DNA of 64,000 nt from Halopseudomonas salegens. Its GTDB lineage: Bacteria > Pseudomonadota > Gammaproteobacteria > Pseudomonadales > Pseudomonadaceae. This document shows positions 26,134-35,576 of the stretch, piece after piece (position 1 is the first letter of the stretch; each line of letters opens with the position of its first letter). Below the pieces are notes generated by a model. It saw only the letters and a list, made by a program, of their open reading frames with translations. It had not been told where the DNA came from and made no database searches. The position numbers and the translations under genes were made by a program. Where the stretch lies: contig NZ_LT629787.1 in assembly GCF_900105655.1 (NCBI RefSeq), positions 1,674,001 to 1,738,000 of the forward strand. The letters run 5' to 3'.

Positions 26134-27114
26134 ATGCGTATTGTCTTCGGCTTGCTGATTACCTTTGCAGTGATTTCTCATTCATTGGCTACTGAACTCA
26201 AGCAGTTCGATTTTCAACCGGATGCAACGCCAGCAGAAACGACAGACAGTCCATCAGTCTGTGCATTTAGTGATCTGACGCTCCCTGACGATTTTGCGGT
26301 TTTCGCGGCGGGTGCCTATTCAGGTCGCAAGATCTCGTATCAGATTGATCAAAGTGGACATGAAGGCACCCAGATCGACGTAGCTGTAAACAGCCCGGAC
26401 AAGCCTGTAGTACTCATGCTCGGAGCTTATGAACCCACGATCTGGAACATCGGTTGGTCTGAGAGAACCCATATTCTCGCCGTGCTCGTGAGTGGGTACC
26501 ATCGTCAGGTAGTCGCCGGGTTAGAAAGCGGCGTACCCTTACTTGCAAGCACACAGAACAACCGGGGGCCATGTGGCTATTTCTACGTAAAACCGGATAA
26601 CCTTGCACCGCTGAATCCTCTCGCCAAACGAGTCTTCGGCCAGCCAGTAGACATGGTTTTCCCGGCGCAGAACGGCACAGTGGTCATTGGTGACCCCATC
26701 GATCAAGGAACCACCCTGGTGACCTCTGATGAGGTCACACCGGAATCCTTTCGTGACGAGTCCGCCCCCATTGCCGGTCAGGCCGGTTTACAGGATGCAG
26801 TAAACAAGGGTTTGTTGCGTAGAGCCACCGAAAGCGATGCTTCAGCATGGTCGGATGCCGTTTTCCAGAATTCACCCCAACCTGATTTACCACCGATTGC
26901 CGGTCAGGGTGTTCCACGACCGCCCAAGCCACCCATCATCAATGCGTACGTCGTTCTCAAGGATTTTGTCTATCCCGCAGGTTTGTATGGCGCAAATTCA
27001 GCCACATTTCTGATACCCGAGGGCGTGCGAAGGCCAGAAGGCAATCCCGGGCACTCAGCCGTTTATGATTTCAACACCTTGAGTTGCACTGGTCCTTTAT
27101 GCAATACCCGTTAG
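26134..27114 (+). CDS. Exported protein of unknown function
   Basis: 326 residues from ATG 26134 with AGAGG upstream. Signal peptide residues are about 1-19 (LLITFAVISHSLAT). The mature protein has several Cys (SVCAFSD, NRGPCGYFY, LSCTGPLCN) that could form disulfides, and a Pro-rich linker (QPDLPPIAGQGVPRPPKPP) at about residue 250. The phrase PIAGQ occurs twice, at about 210 and 255. I do not recognise a family. It is flanked by unrelated genes and seems monocistronic. Confidence 0.65.
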   Translation: MRIVFGLLITFAVISHSLATELKQFDFQPDATPAETTDSPSVCAFSDLTLPDDFAVFAAGAYSGRKISYQIDQSGHEGTQIDVAVNSPDKPVVLMLGAYEPTIWNIGWSERTHILAVLVSGYHRQVVAGLESGVPLLASTQNNRGPCGYFYVKPDNLAPLNPLAKRVFGQPVDMVFPAQNGTVVIGDPIDQGTTLVTSDEVTPESFRDESAPIAGQAGLQDAVNKGLLRRATESDASAWSDAVFQNSPQPDLPPIAGQGVPRPPKPPIINAYVVLKDFVYPAGLYGANSATFLIPEGVRRPEGNPGHSAVYDFNTLSCTGPLCNTR

Positions 27115-27194
27115 CCAGGGGCCTGCCCAACGATGGTCCTCTGTTCAAATAGACGAGTAAAATGGTTTTTTAAAACGTTTTTCAAGGAATGCCT

Positions 27195-27773
27195 GTGAGA
27201 ATTTGTGTTTTCTGCGGCTCAAGTGCCGGCAATCATCCTGTGTATGTTGAAGCAGCCCAGCAACTGGGGACGGCGCTGGCCAAGGCCGGAATCGGCCTGG
27301 TATACGGTGGTGCCCAAGTCGGCTTGATGGGCGCAGTAGCTGATGCGGCGCTGGCCGCCGGGGGTGAAGTCATTGGTGTGATTCCGCGTCACCTGGTTGA
27401 ACGCGAACTGGCCCACGAAGGCCTGAGCGAGCTTCGCGAAGTAAACTCCATGCATGAACGCAAGGCGATGATGGCGGACCTGTCCGACGGATTTATCGCC
27501 CTGCCCGGCGGTGTCGGTACCTTTGAAGAGCTTTTTGAAATCTGGACCTGGGCCCAGCTCGGGCATCACCAGAAGCCATGTGCACTGCTGAACATCGGCG
27601 ACTACTACAACAAGCTGATCGGCTTTCTTGACCACGCCATGAACGAAGGCTTTATCAAGCAACCTTACCGCGAGATGCTGATCGTTGCGTCAAATGTGGA
27701 CACCGTTCTGGCCAGGGTACAAGCCTACGAAGCACCCAAGGTGGCAAAGTGGATGGGGGCGAACCAGCGATAA
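27195..27773 (+). CDS. LOG-family nucleotide 5'-monophosphate phosphoribohydrolase
   Basis: About 192 residues. GTG 27195 is preferred: AAGGA lies six bases upstream, whereas ATG 27189 directly abuts it. The protein opens RICVFCGSSAGNHP and carries the family motif PGGVGTFEELFE and the Arg/Lys patch HERKAMM. LOG enzymes cleave the N-glycosidic bond of nucleoside monophosphates, releasing a base such as a cytokinin-type adenine plus ribose 5-phosphate. In bacteria the usual role is nucleotide turnover. It is often annotated TIGR00730 or lysine decarboxylase-like, the latter name being misleading. Confidence 0.92.
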   Translation: MRICVFCGSSAGNHPVYVEAAQQLGTALAKAGIGLVYGGAQVGLMGAVADAALAAGGEVIGVIPRHLVERELAHEGLSELREVNSMHERKAMMADLSDGFIALPGGVGTFEELFEIWTWAQLGHHQKPCALLNIGDYYNKLIGFLDHAMNEGFIKQPYREMLIVASNVDTVLARVQAYEAPKVAKWMGANQR

Positions 27774-27999
27774 AGGCATCCACCCAATCGCCCGAGCAAT
27801 AATAAAACAGACGCCCCCATGGGGGGAAGGCATGTGCTGCCGGGAGCTGAATGGGCGGACTTAACACCAGGAGCCCTGTCGTTCTGACCCAATATTACTG
27901 AAAAAGTGTGACTAATCTCACAAATCGAAATCAAGTGCTTGACCATATATACAGCATCTATCTATCTTTCATCGCTCAAATGTGGAGAAGGAGTGCCCA

Positions 28000-28353
28000 A
28001 TGAGCGATTGTCCGGAGTCCGTTATTGGACTGAGACTGGATCAAGAGAGCACAAGAGAAGTTGAAAGGATTCGCAGGAAGTATGAAGCAAGTCTCTGGAT
28101 CAATGCCTTGCTTTCTGTTGCAGTCATTAACAGTATATTTACCCGCAGTTCTCCACCTGTTGCTGGTTGGAATATCACCCAAGTGGATTGGCAAAGTTAC
28201 AGTAAAGCCATGATTAACGTCCCCATGATCACCCGAGGAGCCATTGAGCGTGATATGAAACTAATGGTTTTACATTATGAGATGCCGGGCAACTACGATT
28301 ATAAACACTCACAGTTTTGGCGAGGACTCCTGAATGGTTGCGCGATGCCTTAA
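28000..28353 (+). CDS. Hypothetical protein with one possible TM segment
   Basis: 117 residues from ATG 28000, with AAGGAG seven bases upstream. N-terminal third is charged (DQESTREVERIRRKYEAS), then a short hydrophobic stretch (LWINALLSVAVINSIF), then a mostly polar tail. No family is recognised. It overlaps the next gene by 20 bp, so the two are probably co-expressed. Confidence 0.5.
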   Translation: MSDCPESVIGLRLDQESTREVERIRRKYEASLWINALLSVAVINSIFTRSSPPVAGWNITQVDWQSYSKAMINVPMITRGAIERDMKLMVLHYEMPGNYDYKHSQFWRGLLNGCAMP

Positions 28354-28876
28354 TTTATTGATTATCACAGCGGCTTTGGGCGGTCCAGTGTTGGCTTGGG
28401 CGTCTTCTGGAAATGATCGGCATCACGAAAACCAGCCTGTGGTGGACTATCTTTCTCATAGCGCACGCCTTGAAATAAAGCAGCTTGAACAGGAAATAGA
28501 GCGATGCTCCCATGCGGCCAGGTCCCGGGAGATATCGCAGGACGAGGTGTTAGCTGATCTTCAATCCGAATACGGAAGAGAAGCATTGATCAGCGCTTTG
28601 GGGCACCTTCATTTTCGCAATCAACTGCAGTGTGAGCTGGCTGCCAGGCAGTCTCTGTCATACACGCTGGCAACACTCGATAGCGTAGCGGATGATGAAG
28701 CGGTTATTGTTGACGAGATTGCCAGTTACCCGCGCAGCCTGCTGTATCCGAGTGCTCGGGAACTTGCGTACGAGCTTCGATACGAGGATCTGCCTTCTGA
28801 ACTCAAAGGCAGCCTGGAAGCACTCCTCGGGAGTGAGCCTTTTGATTTGCTGACGGTACTGGACTTCGATAAATAA
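28334..28876 (+). CDS. Exported or anchored hypothetical protein
   Basis: 180 residues from ATG 28334 with GAGGA about seven bases upstream. A signal peptide (LNLLIITAALGGPVLAWAS) is followed by an acidic, helical mature part. It contains two Cys (ERCSHAAR and QLQCELAAR) that might form a disulfide. It overlaps the previous gene by 20 bp. No family is recognised; the pair could be a small secreted module, but nothing shows what it does. Confidence 0.5.
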   Translation: MVARCLNLLIITAALGGPVLAWASSGNDRHHENQPVVDYLSHSARLEIKQLEQEIERCSHAARSREISQDEVLADLQSEYGREALISALGHLHFRNQLQCELAARQSLSYTLATLDSVADDEAVIVDEIASYPRSLLYPSARELAYELRYEDLPSELKGSLEALLGSEPFDLLTVLDFDK

Positions 28877-28970
28877 AGGTTGCCACATTGCAGGCCAAAA
28901 ACCCGAAAGTTGCCGGCATCAGCCATCAGCACGTGACTGGCATCTTCGGGGTCATCATATGAACAGGCGC

Positions 28971-29261
28971 TTAATCATCCCTCTCAAAGGCTTTCCACTT
29001 GCGATTGCCGGATTGAAGAAATTCAGACCGCCAGGATACGGCGATGACGCCCACCGCCAGCAGCAGAGTGGCGCCGCTTCCGGCTTTGAAACCAAGCTGT
29101 GACGTAAAAATCCACCAGAAAACCAGTAGCGCTACAACACCGAATATAACGACAAAAGGCGTTGATCGCTTTTTACCCAGCTGGCCAGCAATGGGCCTGC
29201 CAAGGGCACTGCTGGCCCGGTTGTTATCGTCAGTGGATTGTCGATGTTTATCCATAGCCAC
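28971..29261 (-). CDS. Small membrane protein of unknown function
   Basis: 96 residues (start 29261, or 29255 at the next Met). A charged N-terminus of about 34 residues is followed by two TM helices (FVVIFGVVALLVFWWIF and GATLLLAVGVIAVSW) and a charged tail. No family is recognised. Confidence 0.45.
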   Translation of the reverse strand: MAMDKHRQSTDDNNRASSALGRPIAGQLGKKRSTPFVVIFGVVALLVFWWIFTSQLGFKAGSGATLLLAVGVIAVSWRSEFLQSGNRKWKAFERDD

Positions 29262-29371
29262 CCAAACTACCTTAGCCAGCAGGTGCTGGAAACCCAGCCA
29301 ACAAAATGAATCATATGTTGATCTGCCAAAGGGTGATCGATTGATGAATTTTACACGACCGCTTGAATCTA

Positions 29372-29390
29372 AATGATAACTATTTACAAT
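29372..29390 (+). promoter_or_regulatory. Fur-box-like site upstream of the TonB receptor
   Basis: AATGATAACTATTTACAAT resembles the Fur consensus (GATAATGATAATCATTATC) in the usual offset, with TGATAA on the left and an A/T-rich partner half on the right. It lies 33 bp before the receptor start. The match is partial and judged by eye. Confidence 0.5.
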
Positions 29391-29422
29391 GCTCCGACAT
29401 TTAGTTCATGGAGCATCATAAA

Positions 29423-31609
29423 ATGGAAGCCCACCCATTAAGTCGACAGGTCAGTTTCGCCCTCCTCTGTCTTGCTGTTGCCACACCTGCCTACCTGCAG
29501 GCAGCCCCCAAATCTCTCGATGCTCTGGTTGTCGTTGGCAGCCGCACCCCGGCCCAGATCAGCGAGATTCCCGGCACCGTGTGGGTGCTGGAAGGCGAAG
29601 AGCTGGAAGAGCAATTCCGTGCCGGTCAGGACCTCAAAACCGTACTTGGCAAGCTGGTTCCCGGCATGGACCTGGCTCCGGAAACGCGCACTAATTACGG
29701 TCAGAATATGCGCGGGCGCAGCGTCCTGGTGATGATCGATGGCGTATCCCTGAACGGTTCACGCGGATTGAGCCGACAGTTCGATTCCATTGACCCGTTC
29801 AATGTAGAGCGCATCGAGGTGCTTTCCGGCGCTTCAGCCATTTACGGCGGTGGCAGTACCGGGGGCATCGTCAACATCATCAGCAAAAAAGGGCATGCGG
29901 GCAGTACCCGATTCAGTACCGAGCTGGGCGGCTCCAGTGGTTTCAATAACAGTGAAGACCGCACCTTGCGAGCTGGCCAGGCAATCGCAGGCGGCAATGA
30001 GCGTATCAGCGGCCGACTTGCCATTGCCGCGCAGGACAAGGGTGCCATGGTCGATGGCAACGGCAACCCGATCATGCCGGACATCTCCCAGACCGACCTG
30101 CAGTTCAACCGCAGCGTCGATATTCTCGGCAGCACCCAGATCAGGATCGATGACAATCAGCGCCTGGACTTGATGGCTCAACTCTACGATTCGGGATATA
30201 ACGGTGATCAGGGTGTCTGGCTTGGCCCCTACCTCAGTGAAATCAACAACCCGGACATTCGTGATGGCTTCTCCAGCGATCGTGAGCCGGGGACCGAACG
30301 CTATATGGTCAACCTGGCTTACCAACACCTGGATTTCCTTGGTCATACTGCGTATGTGCAAGCGTCGGTCCGCAATGAAGAATCCAGCTTTCATCCCTAC
30401 CCTTACCAGCGGGCAAGCTTGCCACAAAGCTATTTTGGCGCCTCGCGCCAGGATACCCGTCAATACCTTCTCAAGGGGCTATTGGCCAAAAACCTGGGTA
30501 AGGTCAAGCTCAGCTACGGCGTCGATCTGGATCGCGAGGACTTCGCCGCCAGCCAGATGATCTTCGATAACGCAAGCTCCTTCCCCAGTGGTGGGCTGGT
30601 GTTCAATGAGGAGTTTACCGTCGACCGCTACCCCGATTATCGGGTTGAAGGCATTGCCGCCTATCTGCAAGGGGAATGGCAGGCAACAGACCGCCTGCAA
30701 TTGAATGCCGGTATCCGCCAACGCTACGCACGCCTTGAAATGGAGCCCTTCATAGGCACCCAGCAAGCCGTTGAGGCAGAACGCGGACTGGTAGAGGGTG
30801 CAGATGCCATACCGGGTGGCGAGAGTGATTACGATGTAACCCTGCTGAATGCCGGCGCCATCTATAAACTGAACAACGGTCACCAGATATGGGCCAACGT
30901 CAGTCAGGGCTTTGAAATCCCGGACCCTGGCAAAGTCGCCGGACGCGGCAGTTACAGCCTGCAAGGTAACCGCTACATTCTGACCAATTCGTTGAACATT
31001 GACGACAACCCGATCCCTGGCCTGAAAACCAATCAGGTCGAATTCGGTTGGCGAACCTATCAAGCCCGCTGGGATGCCCAGCTGGCCAGTTACTACACCT
31101 GGTCCGACAAGGAAGCCCAGACCAACCGCACAACGCTGACCGTGGATGTCGTCGACCGTAAAACCCGGGACTACGGCATTGAAGGCGCACTCAACTGGCG
31201 CGCCGACGAACAATGGTCATTCGGCGCCAGTGCTCACTACGTGCGCTCTGAAATCGAAGACAGCACCGGTAGCTGGCAGAAAAACCTGGTGACCGCTGCC
31301 AGCCTGCCCAATGCCACCGCCTTCGTGCGTTGGCAGAAAAACCGTAGCTCGGTACGCCTGCAGGGAGCCAAGGCCTTTGATATCAGCGATGATGCTGGTG
31401 ACAAGATCGAGGGCTATACGACCTTTGACCTCATGGCATCCCATCCGTTGCCGCTAGGCCAGCTCGACCTGGCCGTTACCAACCTGCTGGATACGCAGTA
31501 CGACACCGTATGGGGCCAACGGGCCCAGCTGTTCTACGGATTTGAATCACTGTTCGACTTCAAGGGCCAGGGCCGCACCTACACGTTGACCTACTCCGTA
31601 GACTACTGA
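29423..31609 (+). CDS. TonB-dependent siderophore receptor, IutA-like
   Basis: About 728 residues from ATG 29423, with GGAG nine bases upstream; ATG 29408 overlaps that site and is less likely. A signal peptide ends near LQAAPKS. The TonB-box region (LDALVVVG) and plug domain follow, with TRTNYGQNMRGRSVLVMIDG and SIDPFNVERIEVLSGASAIYGGGSTGGIVNI. These align with my recollection of the ferric-aerobactin receptor IutA, as do SADAIPGG-like and PDPGK(V/Y)-GRG segments further on. The barrel ends in a beta-strand with a C-terminal aromatic. No siderophore synthesis genes are adjacent, suggesting use of siderophores made by others. Ligand assignment is an inference. Confidence 0.85.
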   Translation: MEAHPLSRQVSFALLCLAVATPAYLQAAPKSLDALVVVGSRTPAQISEIPGTVWVLEGEELEEQFRAGQDLKTVLGKLVPGMDLAPETRTNYGQNMRGRSVLVMIDGVSLNGSRGLSRQFDSIDPFNVERIEVLSGASAIYGGGSTGGIVNIISKKGHAGSTRFSTELGGSSGFNNSEDRTLRAGQAIAGGNERISGRLAIAAQDKGAMVDGNGNPIMPDISQTDLQFNRSVDILGSTQIRIDDNQRLDLMAQLYDSGYNGDQGVWLGPYLSEINNPDIRDGFSSDREPGTERYMVNLAYQHLDFLGHTAYVQASVRNEESSFHPYPYQRASLPQSYFGASRQDTRQYLLKGLLAKNLGKVKLSYGVDLDREDFAASQMIFDNASSFPSGGLVFNEEFTVDRYPDYRVEGIAAYLQGEWQATDRLQLNAGIRQRYARLEMEPFIGTQQAVEAERGLVEGADAIPGGESDYDVTLLNAGAIYKLNNGHQIWANVSQGFEIPDPGKVAGRGSYSLQGNRYILTNSLNIDDNPIPGLKTNQVEFGWRTYQARWDAQLASYYTWSDKEAQTNRTTLTVDVVDRKTRDYGIEGALNWRADEQWSFGASAHYVRSEIEDSTGSWQKNLVTAASLPNATAFVRWQKNRSSVRLQGAKAFDISDDAGDKIEGYTTFDLMASHPLPLGQLDLAVTNLLDTQYDTVWGQRAQLFYGFESLFDFKGQGRTYTLTYSVDY

Positions 31610-31688
31610 GGTATTGCTGCTGGACACCAGGTCATTTCAAGTGACAGCGGTAACCGAAACATTCCGGGCAGGTAACGGTTGCCAGGTT

Positions 31689-32087
31689 TCAGCACCAGAC
31701 CAAGCCCTTATAAGGTGACATTTCAAGTTCGGCCAGACGCGATTGCAGTGTACCGCAATGCAGTTCCAGACGATGGCCATTGGGGTCGAGCAGGTACAGG
31801 GAGTCGCCTTCACTGGTATTTTGTTGCCACTCCCTGACGCCTGCCTGTTGCAGCTTGTTGCGCAACGCTGCAAGCTCTTGATCACCGACACTGAATGCAA
31901 TGTGGGTATAGTCCTTCGCGGGCTCAGGCTCGCCCAGACTCAAACATAACCAGGTGTCGCCGGCACTGAGGTAGGCGCCAGTATCCCAGAACACATGCAA
32001 CTTCATTCCCATCAAGTCGCGGTAGAACGCGATGGACGCAGTCAAATCCCTGACTGAAAAAGTAATGTGGTTGATGCCGGTAATCAT
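31689..32087 (-). CDS. fosA: FosA-type fosfomycin thiol transferase (VOC family)
   Basis: 132 residues. The sequence tracks P. aeruginosa FosA from the start (MITGINHITFSVRDL, SIAFYRDLMG) to GVREWQQNTSEGDSLYLLDP and GHRLELH. The Mn2+ ligands are present: His7, His62 (DYTHIAF) and Glu109. The potassium-binding loop SEGDS is intact. It would open the epoxide of fosfomycin with glutathione in the cytoplasm. It stands alone between a TonB receptor and an oxidase gene and is the usual intrinsic chromosomal type rather than a mobile one. Substrate range is untested. Confidence 0.87.
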   Translation of the reverse strand: MITGINHITFSVRDLTASIAFYRDLMGMKLHVFWDTGAYLSAGDTWLCLSLGEPEPAKDYTHIAFSVGDQELAALRNKLQQAGVREWQQNTSEGDSLYLLDPNGHRLELHCGTLQSRLAELEMSPYKGLVWC

Positions 32088-33629
32088 GAATCCGAGTCCC
32101 CGGGGGCAATGTTACTGATACAGGCTACACCAGAGCGAAATCGAGTGCCCAATGGATACCGATATTCTCGATGTCGTCAGTGCCCAGATTCCCGGTTGCT
32201 GACCGGCGCTTCTTCAGCCGCCATATTCAGATGACTCAGGTATTTGTCGTAGAACTGGTTGGTAAAAAGCTCGCCGGGATCATGCGCACGTTTGAGTGCG
32301 ACAAACTCCGTCGCCTGGGGATATGCCTGCAGAAACTGATCAAGGGTCGCGTGTGGCCGGTACGGCAGGTAATAGCGACCGCCCAGATCCAGGCTGGCAT
32401 CGATCAGCTCGCGGGTCATGTCACGCATGCTCTCCTCGCCCGCTTCTGTGCGCGCCTGACTAAAAAGCATGACAAGCGCCAACATATCCTGGTCGGCATA
32501 GCTCATAAAGGTCTCAGTGTCCTGCTGGACATCTCGGACAGTGACATTCAACAGATCCAGACCGTGCCGCGGAATAATGTCTCGGGCATGAACCAGAAAA
32601 GCAGCAAACTGATTCGAAGGCACAAAGTACTCATGAAGGATGTCGGTTTGCTCTTCCTTGCGATTTGTAAACAAAGACACATCGGTATCGAGCAACTGAT
32701 TTCGCGCCACGAATCGCCCACCGAGCTTCTCGCCCAACCGGGTTTCCAAAGTCCAGCGCAGGCGTTTTCCATAGTCGCTGCCGACCGAACCACGAAAAAC
32801 AGTACGTCGCAGAGGGTCCAGATTTGACGCGGTCAGCGGCGGTAGCGAATCCGTTTTTTGATCGGTTGTCCGATAGACAGTCAAGATCATGTCTTCAAGA
32901 AAACCACTCTCGGTCACCCGTAGACGACCGAAAGCCATTTCAGCTGCTTCGTCCTCTCTCACGTGTTCCTGATATGCCCTGGAAAACCGCTCTGCCGGCA
33001 TCGAATAGCGTGATACCTCATACCACTCGTTGGGAACCGTCCAGAGTTCTGCTTCGAGGATAATGCCGAACAGTCCGTAGCCACCCAGCACCAGGTTGAA
33101 CAGCTGTGAATTTTCCTTTCGACTGCAGCGCACTATGCGACCATCAGCCATGAGCAGGCTGAACGCCTTTACCGAGGACGAAATCGGCGGTCGGTTGGCC
33201 TGCCAACCGTGCACATTGACACTCAGTGAGCCCCCGACCGAAAAGGAGCTATCCGATTGCATGATCGCCACGGAGCGGCCATGCCGATCGAGAAAGGGAA
33301 TAACATCGGACCACAGTGCCCCAGCCTGGACGGTCAGCACCGCACCGTCTTCATCCAGCGACATACCGCGGAACGGGAGCATATTGATAACGATGCCGCC
33401 CGGTGCGATTGTGTGGCCGCCCATCGAGTGCCTGGCACCTGAAATCGATACCGGCAGTTGATCTTGTCGTGCCCGGTTCAACAGCGCTGCCAGCTCTTGT
33501 TCGGCGTCACGAGGCGATTCAGGTATCGCCCACAGCTCATCGACGGGTACCGCATTAAGCCGGCTCGCATCATCAGTCTGGCCAGCGGGAACCGGCCGAA
33601 TCGATTGCTTATCAGACGCCGCCGTAACC

Positions 33630-34927
33630 GAGGGTGTTCAAAACTCTGTGTCACCGACAGCAGCGTCACAGACTGATGTATTCGTCCAGGCGCTCGGGGA
33701 AGTGGATGGCCATCTGCGACAGCGTCAGGTTCCAGTTCTGAACGGGGTGGGTCCAGCGCTCGGATGCCTTGAGTATACCGGCATAGAGCAGCTTCAGTAA
33801 GGCGTTCTCACTGGCAAAGCCGCCCTTGGTCTTGGTCAGCTTGCGGAACTGGCGATGCACAGCCTCCACCGCATTGGTGGTGTAAATCGCAGTGCGGACG
33901 TAATCGGGATATTTGAAGTAGGCCGATAGGGTTGGCCATTTGCCCCGCCAAGACTTGATCACCATTGGATATTTCTCGCCCCATTTGGCTTCCAGTTCAT
34001 CGAGTGCGATTTCTGCGGCGTTCAGCGTTGCAGCCTTGTAGACGGGCTTCAGATCAGCCATGAAGGCTTTCTGGTTTTTCGATGCGACATACTTCAGCGA
34101 GTTGCGGATCTGGTGAATCACGCAATGCTGGATTTCCGTTTTCGGGTAAATGCTCTCGATGGCTTCCGGGAAGCCTTTCAGGCCATCTACACAGGCGATC
34201 AGGATGTCCTTAACGCCACGATTGTAGAGGTCTGTCAGCACGGAGAGCCAGTGATGGGCGCCTTCCTGGTCGGACAGATACAGGCCAAGCAGCTCCTTCT
34301 TTCCCTCGATGTTCAGGGCGAGAATGGTGTAGATGGCCTTGCTGACGTAACGCCCGTTTTCCTTGATTTTGTAGTGAATGGCGTCAAGCCAGACAATTGG
34401 ATAGATGACTTCAAGATCACGCTCTCGCCATGCCTGTAGCTCTGGCAGAAGTTTGTCGGTGACAGCATTGATGGTGCCGTTGGACAGCTCAATATCATAT
34501 AACTCAGCAATGTGAGCGCGGATGTCCTGGTAGCTGTTGCCGAGCGCAAACAGGGCCAGGATTTTGCGCTCCAGCTCATCGGTCAGGTGCGTCTGGTGTT
34601 TCTTGATAAGCTGGGGCTCGAAGGTGCCGCTGCGGTCACGGGGCGTCTTCAATTCGAAGCTGCCGACGGGGCCTTTCATGGTCTTGCCAGTCGTGCCATT
34701 CTTGCGGTTCGGCGTGGCCTCTTTGGCAAGATGATTGTCCAACTCAGCCTGCATGGCGGCTTCGGTGAGTTGCTTGATCAACGGCGTGAGAATGCCGTCT
34801 TTACCGGTCAAATCCTGGCCGTCACGCAGGGCTTGCAGGGCGGCGTCAATGTCGAATGTGGGTTTGCTCATGGTTCACCTCTCTGATGAGTAGATTAAAG
34901 AGGTGACACAGAATTATGAACACTACC
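33630..34927 (-). mobile_element. IS256-family insertion sequence with perfect target duplication
   Basis: 1298 bp. Terminal inverted repeats of 26 bp: GAGGGTGTTCAAAACTCTGT at one end and GGTAGTGTTCATAATTCTGT from the other, both continuing GTCACC. It is flanked by identical CCGTAACC octamers (33622-33629 and 34928-34935), the 8-bp duplication typical of IS256. Size, repeats and transposase agree. Confidence 0.95.
33666..34871 (-). CDS. IS256-family (mutator-type) transposase
   Basis: 401 residues, full length. The three acidic catalytic residues are visible in IVWLDAIHYKI, IACVDGLKGFPEA and TNAVEAVHRQF. The Cys-His pair in IQHCVIHQIRNSLKYV is the family signature. Apparently functional. It fills the element, which is inserted in the oxidase gene. 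Confidence 0.95.
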   Translation of the reverse strand: MSKPTFDIDAALQALRDGQDLTGKDGILTPLIKQLTEAAMQAELDNHLAKEATPNRKNGTTGKTMKGPVGSFELKTPRDRSGTFEPQLIKKHQTHLTDELERKILALFALGNSYQDIRAHIAELYDIELSNGTINAVTDKLLPELQAWRERDLEVIYPIVWLDAIHYKIKENGRYVSKAIYTILALNIEGKKELLGLYLSDQEGAHHWLSVLTDLYNRGVKDILIACVDGLKGFPEAIESIYPKTEIQHCVIHQIRNSLKYVASKNQKAFMADLKPVYKAATLNAAEIALDELEAKWGEKYPMVIKSWRGKWPTLSAYFKYPDYVRTAIYTTNAVEAVHRQFRKLTKTKGGFASENALLKLLYAGILKASERWTHPVQNWNLTLSQMAIHFPERLDEYISL

Positions 34928-35092
34928 CCGTAACCAGTAGATGAGTTGCGGGAAGGCCAAGCGCCAATACAACCCCAACAGCCACCGAAACCTTCACTAT
35001 TTGTTTGAAGCGCACCGTCAGTCTCATCTATTCAGTCATTTACTCAGCCTTGCGCATACTCGCAAGTTGATGAAAGCGCTTTAATTGCCTGT

Positions 35093-35509
35093 TCATGCCT
35101 GCTTGACTTCAATGAACCACTTGGGCTCCATTGCATTGAAATCCGTTCGGATATTCGATGGCAAATAGCTTGCAGAGTCCAGCACAAAAGCCCGACCATT
35201 CTCGCGTTTGAAAACAACCCAGTGCCAGTAGTTTCTGCCATCTTCCCGGTAATGCTTTATGGACAGCAATGCCAGATCCGGCAATGTATTCCATGATTCA
35301 AACGGAATCTCGTCGTCAGACGTTGCTACCCCGGCATGCGACAGGATTCTTCGTACATAGCGGGTATCCGACCAGAGCGCTTTGTCGTCAGCATGGATGC
35401 CCAGGGCATTTGCTGCGAGCTTCATTTCCGAGTAGGTCTTGCCCAGAATGTTGGCAACAGAGGCAATGCCACATCCGGTGGTTTCTTCCTGTATCACGGG
35501 CTTCAGCAA
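35093..35509 (-). CDS. C39/papain-like cysteine peptidase-fold protein
   Basis: 138 residues from TTG 35509, with GGAG six bases upstream. ETTGCGIASVANILGKTYSE holds the likely nucleophile Cys13. YWHWVVFKRENG supplies the His and FVLDSASYL the Asp, in the order seen in C39-like peptidases. There is no signal peptide, transporter domain or obvious leader substrate nearby. It could trim a peptide or act as a stand-alone deconjugating enzyme. The fold call is moderate; the role is unknown. Confidence 0.6.
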   Translation of the reverse strand: MLKPVIQEETTGCGIASVANILGKTYSEMKLAANALGIHADDKALWSDTRYVRRILSHAGVATSDDEIPFESWNTLPDLALLSIKHYREDGRNYWHWVVFKRENGRAFVLDSASYLPSNIRTDFNAMEPKWFIEVKQA

Positions 35510-35576
35510 GCGTTACTCCTTGATCTGTGACCTGAAGCTTGAAAGGCGCGAGCCTGAACCAGACGCGCAGCCATAT

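Larger units (their letters stand above)
32177..35027 (-). pseudogene. FAD-linked oxidase gene interrupted by an IS256-family element
   Basis: Removing 33630-34927 and one copy of the 8-bp duplication restores a single frame of about 517 codons from ATG 35027 to 32177. It begins with a basic stretch and one hydrophobic segment (VSVAVGVVLALGLPATHLLV), a signal or anchor. The FAD-binding domain follows, with SGARHSMGGHTIAPGGIVIN, SVGGSLSVNVHGWQANRPP and LGGYGLFGIILEAEL, as in FAD/FMN-containing dehydrogenases of the PCMH type. The C-terminal half is a substrate domain. The insertion separates the first 32 codons from the rest. A truncated cytoplasmic form could start inside, but the export or anchor segment would be lost. 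Confidence 0.85.

Noticed and set aside
27774..27999. CCCCCATGGGGG palindrome as a terminator
   Set aside because: The stem is too short for its loop, as there is no unpaired loop in a perfect 12-bp palindrome, and no T-run follows.
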